Source of the DNA: Prevotellaceae bacterium UBA7028
GTDB taxonomy: Bacteria > Bacteroidota > Bacteroidia > Bacteroidales > Bacteroidaceae
Reading direction: 5' to 3'
DNA: 11,723 nt
Assembly: GCA_002494215.1 (NCBI GenBank)
Contig: DLBF01000198.1
Location: 814 to 12,536 of the forward strand
Shown here: positions 6,221 through 11,723 of the stretch, one piece after another
Position numbering within the stretch: position 1 is the stretch's first letter
How the letters are laid out: the number at the start of each line of letters is the position of its first letter
The notes under the pieces: generated by a model
What the model saw: only the letters and a program-made list of their open reading frames with translations
What the model was told of the DNA's origin: nothing
Databases searched by the model: none
Program-made: the position numbers and the translations under genes

Positions 6221-7033
6221 TTATTTATCCCCGATAGCATGCAGGTACTCGTCCCAAAGCTCCTCTACGCCATTCTCGGGCTTGTCACCCAGAACGTGCT
6301 TCATGGCCTTGTCCCAAGACCAGGGATTCAGCTCAGCAGCAGAGGCATTGAACTTACGCAGGAAGTTCTTGTCCTTGTTCAACTGCAACCAGTACAGGAA
6401 GTAACCGGCTACGCGGTAACCCTTGCGCCATGTATCGGCACGAGGACGGTCATTGCTCTTGAAATCCTGATCGAAGCAACCGCAAGCAACACGTACGCCA
6501 TCAGCCATACCCTCAATGAAGCACCAGTTCTCACCACCGTCCTCATACTTACCACAACCCTGAGGATTCAACTGATAGGCATGAGTCAGTTCGTGATAGA
6601 GAACGCCACGGGTCTCGTAATCCAGACGCATGGTATCGTTGTTCTGGAAGCTCTTCTCAATCCAACCGGTAGTGTACCAGACACCTACGTTGTCACCGCT
6701 ACCGCCCTTCCAGCTAATACCATCTTCATCCACCAGATAGTAGTTGATTGTCTTCAGCTTGGGGATGTTCTTATCCTTGGGACCATAGTACAATGTCTGC
6801 AGCACGCGCAGAGCATTCTCCTGAATATAAGGAGTGGGGTTAGGGATAATGTTGTGGTAAATCTTAGAACCCTCGGTCTGGGGAGCCTCGTCATGGAAAA
6901 CAACCTCTCCTGGATTGTAGTTCTTCCACTTCTTCTCCACCTTGATAGGCTCGTGGTACTTGTTAACCTTCAACTGGGCCATAGCACCCGTTGATACTGC
7001 TGCTGCGAGCAAGACGAAAATAATCTTTTTCAT
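6221..7033 (-). CDS. Secreted basic secretory protein-family metallopeptidase
   Basis: Protein of 270 residues with a signal peptide (MKK, hydrophobic core, cleavage after AMA before Gln20). The mature part matches the basic secretory protein family (plant BSP-like, putative zinc peptidases): a zinc-binding H147-E-L-T-H151 helix in 'GVLYHELTHAYQ', then 'CFIEGMADGVR' (171-181) holding the second conserved acidic pair (E174, D178), and a 'GYRVAGYFLYWL' helix (205-216). In this family the two histidines and a downstream acidic residue are expected to bind zinc, with E148 as catalytic base. Cys160, Cys171, Cys184 and Cys186 could form disulfides after export. It is a single-gene unit with a -7 box 35 bases upstream and a strong terminator downstream, divergent from queD. 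Proteolytic activity and substrate are inferred from motifs only. Confidence 0.88.
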   Translation of the reverse strand: MKKIIFVLLAAAVSTGAMAQLKVNKYHEPIKVEKKWKNYNPGEVVFHDEAPQTEGSKIYHNIIPNPTPYIQENALRVLQTLYYGPKDKNIPKLKTINYYLVDEDGISWKGGSGDNVGVWYTTGWIEKSFQNNDTMRLDYETRGVLYHELTHAYQLNPQGCGKYEDGGENWCFIEGMADGVRVACGCFDQDFKSNDRPRADTWRKGYRVAGYFLYWLQLNKDKNFLRKFNASAAELNPWSWDKAMKHVLGDKPENGVEELWDEYLHAIGDK

Positions 7034-7068
7034 ATACCTTAATTAAGCTAATTGTTAGTTTTGACACG

Positions 7069-7076
7069 CAAAGATA
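7069..7076 (-). promoter_or_regulatory. Putative -7 promoter box of the metallopeptidase gene
   Basis: The minus strand reads TATCTTTG, a perfect TAnnTTTG match, 35 bases before the ATG at 7033. No convincing TTG sits at the -33 position. The box is 65 bases from the oppositely oriented queD box at 7142-7149, so the 136-base gap holds two divergent promoters. Confidence 0.6.
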
Positions 7077-7141
7077 ACATCTTTTTTGTTAAAAAGGGAA
7101 TTTGAACGGTTGCTTTTATAGTTTATTAAGATTATTATTCG

Positions 7142-7149
7142 TACCTTTG
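7142..7149 (+). promoter_or_regulatory. Putative -7 promoter box of queD
   Basis: TACCTTTG matches TAnnTTTG and lies 20 bases before the queD ATG at 7170. The implied 5' leader is about 15 bases, too short for a preQ1 riboswitch, so none is called. A clear -33 TTG is not seen at the expected distance. Confidence 0.6.
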
Positions 7150-7169
7150 ACCAAAGAAAATATTTAAGC

Positions 7170-7502
7170 ATGTACTACGTAACAAAAAAGATGGAGATTT
7201 CCGGCAGTCATTACATAACGCTGGAGAAAGGAAGCAAATGCGAGCGTCTGCACGGACACAACTGGATAATTACCGTTTACTGCAAGTCTAAGGAACTGGA
7301 CGAGGACGGCATGGTGGTTGACTTTACCGAAGTAAAGCGATTGGTGCATGGCACCCTCGACCATCAGGACCTCAACTCTATCCTACCCTTCAACCCTACG
7401 GCCGAGAACATCGCCCGTTGGATTTGCGACCGTGTTCCCCATTGCTACAAGGTAGATGTGCAGGAAAGCTCTGGCAACATCGCCACATACGAGCGAGACT
7501 AA
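7170..7502 (+). CDS. queD: 6-carboxytetrahydropterin synthase QueD
   Basis: Protein of 110 residues of the 6-pyruvoyl-tetrahydropterin synthase fold, slightly short for QueD (about 120). Expected zinc ligands are His14 and the H28-G-H30 pair; Cys24 in 'KCERLHGHNW' is the expected catalytic nucleophile. Other conserved pieces are 'VVDFTEVK' (49-56), the D64-H65 pair, 'NPTAEN' (75-80) and Glu99. QueD converts 7,8-dihydroneopterin triphosphate to 6-carboxy-5,6,7,8-tetrahydropterin, the second step towards preQ0 and queuosine tRNA modification, in the cytoplasm. Its usual partners queE and queC are not in the window; the next gene, 43 bases on, encodes an outer-membrane barrel. The ATG at 7170 is preferred because the YYVTKKMEI strand upstream of Met8 is typical of the fold. 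Confidence 0.93.
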   Translation: MYYVTKKMEISGSHYITLEKGSKCERLHGHNWIITVYCKSKELDEDGMVVDFTEVKRLVHGTLDHQDLNSILPFNPTAENIARWICDRVPHCYKVDVQESSGNIATYERD

Positions 7503-7545
7503 TTCTTCTTTTTTCTCTCTTAATTCTTAATTTAAATAACTATCG

Positions 7546-8277
7546 ATGAAAAAGTCCTTACTAATCCTATTATCCGCCTTCTGCCTGAGCAATACGGTCA
7601 ATGCGCAGGAGTTTGCAGAGGAAGGCAATTTCTCTGCCGAGGTAGGTTATGTCAATAAGCAGTTTGTTACTGACTTCGGAAACGGCCAGGTATTTCACGA
7701 GAATCTCTTTGGCTTGGAGGATAAGTTCCTTCATGGCTTCCAGGTAGGTTTATTCTACCATCCCTCGCTCAAGCTGAGCGAGCACTTCGCTGTGGGATGC
7801 CGCACAGGTTTGGCTTACGAGCAGTATCTGGCCAGCGGAAGACCTATGGGATACAACAAGTTCAGCGAGGGCGACATCTACATTCCCATCAACGGAACCA
7901 TCTCGTTCCCCTTTGCCGACGACAGGGCCGAGATTTCCCTGCATGCCGGTGTCAACATGAACTGTATCATCTACGGCAAGCTCTCCAATGCCGACTGGGG
8001 CACCTCTACGGTATGGGATTATATCACGTCCAGCTGGTATGGCCATTACATGGGTAACCGATATGCACGCATGGAGTACCTCAACTATGGCGAGGACGGT
8101 TGGCCCAAGCGTGTGAACTTTGGTTGCGAGTTCGGCCTTTCCGTCCGTATCAGCGGATTCTATCTGCGAGGGACCTACTCACGAGGCATCACCAACCATT
8201 GCTTCTATTGGGAGGACGGCAAACGCTTCAAGACCACCGAGCGCAAGCTCACGGTAACAATCGGAGCGGCATTCTAG
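7546..8277 (+). CDS. Outer-membrane beta-barrel protein
   Basis: Protein of 243 residues with a signal peptide (MKK, hydrophobic core, cleavage after VNA before Gln21). The mature chain is built of alternating amphipathic strands rich in Tyr, Phe and Gly, such as 'NFSAEVGYVNKQFV', 'HFAVGCRTGLAYEQYL' and 'RVNFGCEFGLSVRISGFYLRGTYS', and ends in 'LTVTIGAAF'. A C-terminal Phe is the usual recognition signal for barrel insertion by the BAM complex. The length would suit an 8- to 10-strand barrel of the OmpW/OmpX-like or 'porin family' type common in Bacteroidetes, with no known ligand. It starts 43 bases after queD with no -7 box of its own, so it may be co-transcribed with queD, though a functional link is not evident. 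It converges on the phosphatase gene with a 6-base gap and no visible terminator. Confidence 0.8.
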   Translation: MKKSLLILLSAFCLSNTVNAQEFAEEGNFSAEVGYVNKQFVTDFGNGQVFHENLFGLEDKFLHGFQVGLFYHPSLKLSEHFAVGCRTGLAYEQYLASGRPMGYNKFSEGDIYIPINGTISFPFADDRAEISLHAGVNMNCIIYGKLSNADWGTSTVWDYITSSWYGHYMGNRYARMEYLNYGEDGWPKRVNFGCEFGLSVRISGFYLRGTYSRGITNHCFYWEDGKRFKTTERKLTVTIGAAF

Positions 8278-8283
8278 CATACC

Positions 8284-9564
8284 TTATAACGATTCATCTT
8301 CTATAGCATCGTATTCAGCCATCGCCTCTGCCATACGGGCATCGAGGTCGTCCATGCGGTAAAGGCCATCGGCATTAGGTGTAAGCCCGTCGATTGTGAT
8401 GGGCAGCACCATAGGCGGCACCTCCGTCGAGAGCAATGTGCGGTTCTGCAACTGACTGATGGGCTGATATACCAGATTGATGGCAACAAACTCTTCCGTC
8501 CCGTTGCTCCACTTCTCAAACACCATCTTCGAGCCGATGGGCGTATGCAACTCCATCGCCTGCTGTGTCTCTGGATAGACCAAACCCAGTGCAGCACCTA
8601 TGCTGGCCAAGTTGGAATCGTGGCCGCAGAGGAACGTAAACTTGCGCCCCTCGTGGTGCAGTTCCTCACGAATGCGGCTCACCAAGGGGTAAGCCAGATT
8701 AACGGCAGCACTGTGCGTGGTAAAGAGCACACGGTCATAAACCTCCTTCACGGCACAAATGTCACGCCACTGCTTCAGGCTCAGCTTATGCCCCCATGGT
8801 GCCATACTCTCGCTCTCATAGCATTGCAGCACCATCGCATCAGCCACACTATTGGCCAGCGTGTAACCGCCCGACATCTTCGGTTCATCCCCCTTCTCCA
8901 GTTTAAACTGCGTATCGTTAAACCAGAAGTGGGTCGTATCATTCTTTGCGGCAGACGAGTGTTTCATATCCAGCACCTTCTCCATCATCTTCAATGCAGG
9001 CTGCACCGACTGCATCCACCCCTGTATGCCTCCGCTGTGCAAAGCCTCCATCTCGGCCTTCACCTGCTGGCGGTACTTATCGTTCATCTTCGTAAACTGG
9101 GGAGAGAACAAAGGATCCATCTTATCCTTCATATACTTATGCTGAATCTTCACGTTGGCAAAAGGCAGAAATCCGGCAGAGAAGTACTTGGCCGTAGCGA
9201 ATGTACGTTGTCTGGAGTTGGCATAGAACAGCACCTCGTCACCTTCGGGTCGGTAGTTGTCGGGCAGCAGCCCCTCGCCCACCAGCCATTTGCGGAAGAA
9301 CTGTCCCATCTCCGTCTCCAGCACGCCGCCTCTTAGCGACAGCTGACTGCCTGGCGAAGTCCACTGGAACCACTCATGCGGTGTCACCCTTTTGTATGCA
9401 GCCCCGCCCGACGAAAGCGGCGAACGGATGTTGTGGCGACTCATCACCACCACCTCCTTCAGTTCATACTTCGCCCTAAAGTCATCCGAGCGTTTCGTCT
9501 GAGCATTCCCGTTTGTGTTGCTAAGAAGGATGACAAGCATCATCCACATCATCTTGTGTTTCAT
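8284..9564 (-). CDS. agp: Periplasmic histidine acid phosphatase, glucose-1-phosphatase-like
   Basis: Protein of 426 residues with a signal peptide (cleavage after GNA, about residue 21). It has the branch-2 histidine phosphatase motifs: R43-H44-N-I-R-S-P49, with His44 as phosphohistidine nucleophile, 'ANSRQRT' (115-121) with phosphate-binding arginines, and H315-D316 in 'LCGHDSNLAS' as proton donor. The RHN variant and long stretches ('VVVMSRHNIRSPL', 'LSLRGGVLETEMG', 'TPIGSKMVF', the C-terminal 'DADG/NADG-x3-MD') closely resemble E. coli Agp rather than AppA, which has RHGVRAP. Agp hydrolyses glucose-1-phosphate and some other sugar phosphates, and Agp-type enzymes can also act weakly on phytate. 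It has its own -7 box 20 bases upstream. The precise substrate is inferred by similarity, and phytase activity remains possible. Confidence 0.9.
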   Translation of the reverse strand: MKHKMMWMMLVILLSNTNGNAQTKRSDDFRAKYELKEVVVMSRHNIRSPLSSGGAAYKRVTPHEWFQWTSPGSQLSLRGGVLETEMGQFFRKWLVGEGLLPDNYRPEGDEVLFYANSRQRTFATAKYFSAGFLPFANVKIQHKYMKDKMDPLFSPQFTKMNDKYRQQVKAEMEALHSGGIQGWMQSVQPALKMMEKVLDMKHSSAAKNDTTHFWFNDTQFKLEKGDEPKMSGGYTLANSVADAMVLQCYESESMAPWGHKLSLKQWRDICAVKEVYDRVLFTTHSAAVNLAYPLVSRIREELHHEGRKFTFLCGHDSNLASIGAALGLVYPETQQAMELHTPIGSKMVFEKWSNGTEEFVAINLVYQPISQLQNRTLLSTEVPPMVLPITIDGLTPNADGLYRMDDLDARMAEAMAEYDAIEDESL

Positions 9565-9584
9565 ATAGTATAGGTTTTGTTATT

Positions 9585-9592
9585 CAAAGTTA
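9585..9592 (-). promoter_or_regulatory. Putative -7 promoter box of the agp-like gene
   Basis: The minus strand reads TAACTTTG, a TAnnTTTG match, 20 bases before the ATG at 9564. It lies 39 bases past the hsdR stop, so the phosphatase can be transcribed independently of hsdR. The -33 position has no TTG. No terminator hairpin is visible after hsdR, so read-through is also possible. Confidence 0.55.
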
Positions 9593-9606
9593 CGGATTAA
9601 ATTTCA

Positions 9607-9620
9607 CATCAGCCATCAGC
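9607..9620. repeat. Two tandem copies of CATCAGC
   Basis: The heptamer CATCAGC is repeated head to tail at 9607-9613 and 9614-9620 in the 67-base gap between hsdR and the agp-like gene, just upstream of that gene's -7 box. Two copies of 7 bases could arise by chance. It is noted because two other spacers in this window also hold short repeats. Confidence 0.3.
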
Positions 9621-9631
9621 CTTCACACATT

Positions 9632-11722
9632 TTACTTGTTATATTCATCTGCAGAATCGTCTTCGGCCGCCATTGGCATGATATAGTCATCATCCTCCTG
9701 CTGATAGATTCCAATAGTATGTGAGGGTTCGAAATTTCCTTCATCGTCAGCCCACTTATTGCATTGTGCCATTACCACCTCAAGAGCCTTTTCCTGACCT
9801 TCTGGCGGATATTTGTATTTCTTCAGGAGTCGCTTTACCAGCACACGCATCTTGGCTCTGGCAGAATCCTTATGGTTCCAGTCGATGGTGCGGTTCTTAC
9901 GGAGTTGTTCTGTCAGTTCTTTCGTCAGCTTTATGAATTCTTCATTTGTGTAGGCTTCTTTCACACCTTGTGGTGATGATAAAGCATCGTAGAAAGCCTT
10001 TTCCTCTACAGACAATCCCAACTCGTCACCTTCCTGCTCACATTTTTTTATCTCCTCCGCCATCCGCAGCAACTCAGCAATTACCTCTTCGTTGGTCAGC
10101 AATCCTTTCAGGTAATTCGAGAGGGCATTATTCATCATCTCACTAAACTTAAGACTCTGCACGATGTTGGTTCTCTCAAACTTGCGAATCTTCTCCGTCA
10201 TCAACTTTTCCAGAAGTTTCAGGGCCAGGTTACGCTCCTTCATCTTCTTAATCTCTGCCAAGAAGTTACTGTCGAAGAGCGAGAAGTTTACATTGGGTGT
10301 TAACACTTCCACGCCCTGACTTTGCAGACTCTGCTCCAGCAAACGTGAAATACGCTCGTTGATATCATGCTTTGATATGGTGGTGCCTTTAGCATCCAAC
10401 CTTACCAGCATCACCCTTACGGCATCCATAAAAGTCACCTCCAACTTGTCATGGTCTGTAAGCAGAGACTTACACAACGTCTGCGCATTATGCAGCAACT
10501 GACTTTCGGTAATAAAGGTCTTTGAGTCCTTAGGATCCTTAAGGTTTTTCCCCAGCATGAAGTTTACGCCTGCAGTTATCAGTTTGCTGCGTTCTGGATC
10601 GGAACCTTCATACCATCCGTTATAGTCAAAGCCATGCATCAGGTCGCGGCATATCTCCAACTTCTCCCTAAACTTCACCAATGCCGTCTTTCCGATATCC
10701 AAATCGCCAAATTGCTTCTTATCGCGATTGGTATAGTCCTGCATGGCTTGCTTTAGGGCACTTGCTATTCCCACATAATCTACCACCAATCCACCTTCCT
10801 TTTCAGGGAACACGCGGTTTACACGGGCAATAGCCTGCATCAAGTTGTGTTCCTTCATGGGCTTATAGACATACATCGTTGCCAGCGAAGGAACATCGAA
10901 GCCGGTGAGCCACATATCCACCACAATGGCAATCTTCATCGGACTCTCATCGTCCTTGAAGAGTGCTGCATATTCCTTATTCCTCCTGGCATCTATCACA
11001 TCATGCCATTCTTCCTTATCTGTATTGGCAGCACTTGCCACCACGTGCATCTTATCCTTCCACTCAGGGCGCAACTCCAATATCCGGCGGTATATCTTTA
11101 CAGCAGCCTCTTTGTTGTATGCCACTATCATCGCCTTACCTGTCAGTTCATACTGGCGGTTCTTCTCATAGTGTTCTATGATGTCTTGACATAGGCTGTC
11201 TATCGTATCAGGATGGCACAAAATCTCTTTCAGTCCACTATTCTCCTGACGTGCCTTGTTGATTTGTTCTTCTGTAGCTCCCTCATCAGCCAGACGATCA
11301 AATTCTTCATCCAGCTTCCGCAGGGCATCTTCATTCAGATTCAGTTTTATGACACGGCTCTCGTAATAGACAGGCTTGGTGGCACCATCAGCTACAGCCT
11401 GCGTCATATCATAGATATCTATATAATCACCAAACACTTCCTTTGTGTCCCTGTCGCGCTGAGATATTGGCGTACCTGTGAAACCTATAAATGAGGCATG
11501 AGGCAACGACTCGCGCATAAACAGCGCAAAGCCTTTCTTCATTTTCCCTGCCTTCGTGTCCCAATGTTCGTCGCCATATTGCGAACGATGGGCTTCATCC
11601 GTTATCACAATGATATTCTCTCTGTCTGATAACAGTCCTGTACCTTCCTCGAACTTTTGGATGGTGGTGAAGATAATACCTCCCGTTCGCAAGTCCTTTA
11701 GTTTCCTTACGAGGTCTTCACG
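9632..11722 (-). CDS. hsdR: Type I restriction endonuclease subunit R (HsdR), 5' end outside the window
   Basis: C-terminal 697 residues of an HsdR motor subunit; the frame stays open to the right edge, so the true start is beyond it. Counting from the TTG codon at 11692, it contains the superfamily 2 helicase/translocase motifs: '[14 protein letters not shown]' (motif II, DEAH 32-35), 'FIGFTGTPI' (motif III, 68-76), '[21 protein letters not shown]' region (motif V) and '[10 protein letters not shown]' (motif VI, 286-295), then the long helical C-terminal domain that docks on the HsdM-HsdS core. HsdR hydrolyses ATP to pull DNA past the methyltransferase and cleaves unmethylated invader DNA. 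About 300 to 350 residues, including the PD-(D/E)xK nuclease, Walker A and Q-tip regions, are missing off the edge. hsdM and hsdS are not in the window and should lie to the right. The visible part has no frameshift or stop. Confidence 0.95.
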   Translation of the reverse strand, partial: REDLVRKLKDLRTGGIIFTTIQKFEEGTGLLSDRENIIVITDEAHRSQYGDEHWDTKAGKMKKGFALFMRESLPHASFIGFTGTPISQRDRDTKEVFGDYIDIYDMTQAVADGATKPVYYESRVIKLNLNEDALRKLDEEFDRLADEGATEEQINKARQENSGLKEILCHPDTIDSLCQDIIEHYEKNRQYELTGKAMIVAYNKEAAVKIYRRILELRPEWKDKMHVVASAANTDKEEWHDVIDARRNKEYAALFKDDESPMKIAIVVDMWLTGFDVPSLATMYVYKPMKEHNLMQAIARVNRVFPEKEGGLVVDYVGIASALKQAMQDYTNRDKKQFGDLDIGKTALVKFREKLEICRDLMHGFDYNGWYEGSDPERSKLITAGVNFMLGKNLKDPKDSKTFITESQLLHNAQTLCKSLLTDHDKLEVTFMDAVRVMLVRLDAKGTTISKHDINERISRLLEQSLQSQGVEVLTPNVNFSLFDSNFLAEIKKMKERNLALKLLEKLMTEKIRKFERTNIVQSLKFSEMMNNALSNYLKGLLTNEEVIAELLRMAEEIKKCEQEGDELGLSVEEKAFYDALSSPQGVKEAYTNEEFIKLTKELTEQLRKNRTIDWNHKDSARAKMRVLVKRLLKKYKYPPEGQEKALEVVMAQCNKWADDEGNFEPSHTIGIYQQEDDDYIMPMAAEDDSADEYNK

Positions 11723-11723
11723 T

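Noticed and set aside
6239..6994. 251-codon open frame on the plus strand opposite the metallopeptidase
   Set aside because: It lies entirely antisense to a well-supported gene with signal peptide and zinc motif, is Leu/Val/Thr-rich as expected from reading that gene backwards, and resembles no family.
7150..7169. preQ1 riboswitch before queD
   Set aside because: The leader between the -7 box and ATG is only about 20 bases and shows no hairpin with a downstream A-rich pseudoknot strand.
8545..9336. 263-codon plus-strand open frame opposite the phosphatase
   Set aside because: Wholly antisense to the agp-like gene; rich in His, Leu and Gln, a typical shadow translation with no recognisable motif.
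11690..11692. TTG at 11692 as the start of the HsdR frame
   Set aside because: The frame continues upstream to the window edge with HsdR-like sequence ([10 protein letters not shown]), so TTG is an internal Leu codon and the gene is simply cut by the edge.

Overview
The window looks like ordinary chromosome from a Bacteroidales bacterium, most likely a Prevotella/Segatella-type member of the Prevotellaceae. Six intergenic stretches carry the Bacteroidetes -7 promoter box TAnnTTTG 7 to 35 bases before a start codon, Shine-Dalgarno sequences are largely absent, and the proteins (secreted histidine acid phosphatase, basic-secretory-type metallopeptidase, outer-membrane barrel ending in Phe) fit a host-associated Gram-negative anaerobe. 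No rRNA, tRNA, CRISPR array, phage gene, transposase or intact insertion sequence is visible, and no gene-free stretch exceeds about 140 bases.

Layout. Positions 1-3103 (+) are the end of an operon: the last 16 codons of an unidentified gene, a lipoprotein resembling ABC-transporter substrate-binding proteins, and a TPR protein whose ATG abuts the lipoprotein's stop codon. The TPR gene converges with a secreted phospholipase D/cardiolipin-synthase-like gene (-), their stop codons overlapping by 4 bases. That gene is divergent from a MaoC-like hydratase (+), which ends in a clear hairpin terminator. On the minus strand follow an integral-membrane acyltransferase and a secreted basic-secretory-family metallopeptidase, separated by a strong terminator placed directly before the acyltransferase promoter. 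queD (+) is divergent from the peptidase and followed by an outer-membrane beta-barrel gene. Last on the minus strand come a periplasmic glucose-1-phosphatase-like enzyme and the C-terminal two thirds of a type I restriction HsdR subunit that runs off the right edge.

Function. Apart from the lipoprotein-TPR pair, and possibly queD with its barrel neighbour, these look like independent housekeeping or envelope units with their own promoters. Three encode exported enzymes (PLD, metallopeptidase, sugar phosphatase/phytase type). HsdR is a defence gene whose partners must lie outside.

I do not see a convincing new system. The best leads are a REP-like palindrome that has become 14 in-frame codons of the acyltransferase, the transporter-less, cysteine-rich binding lipoprotein coupled to a TPR protein, and short tandem repeats filling the gap between two divergent promoters.
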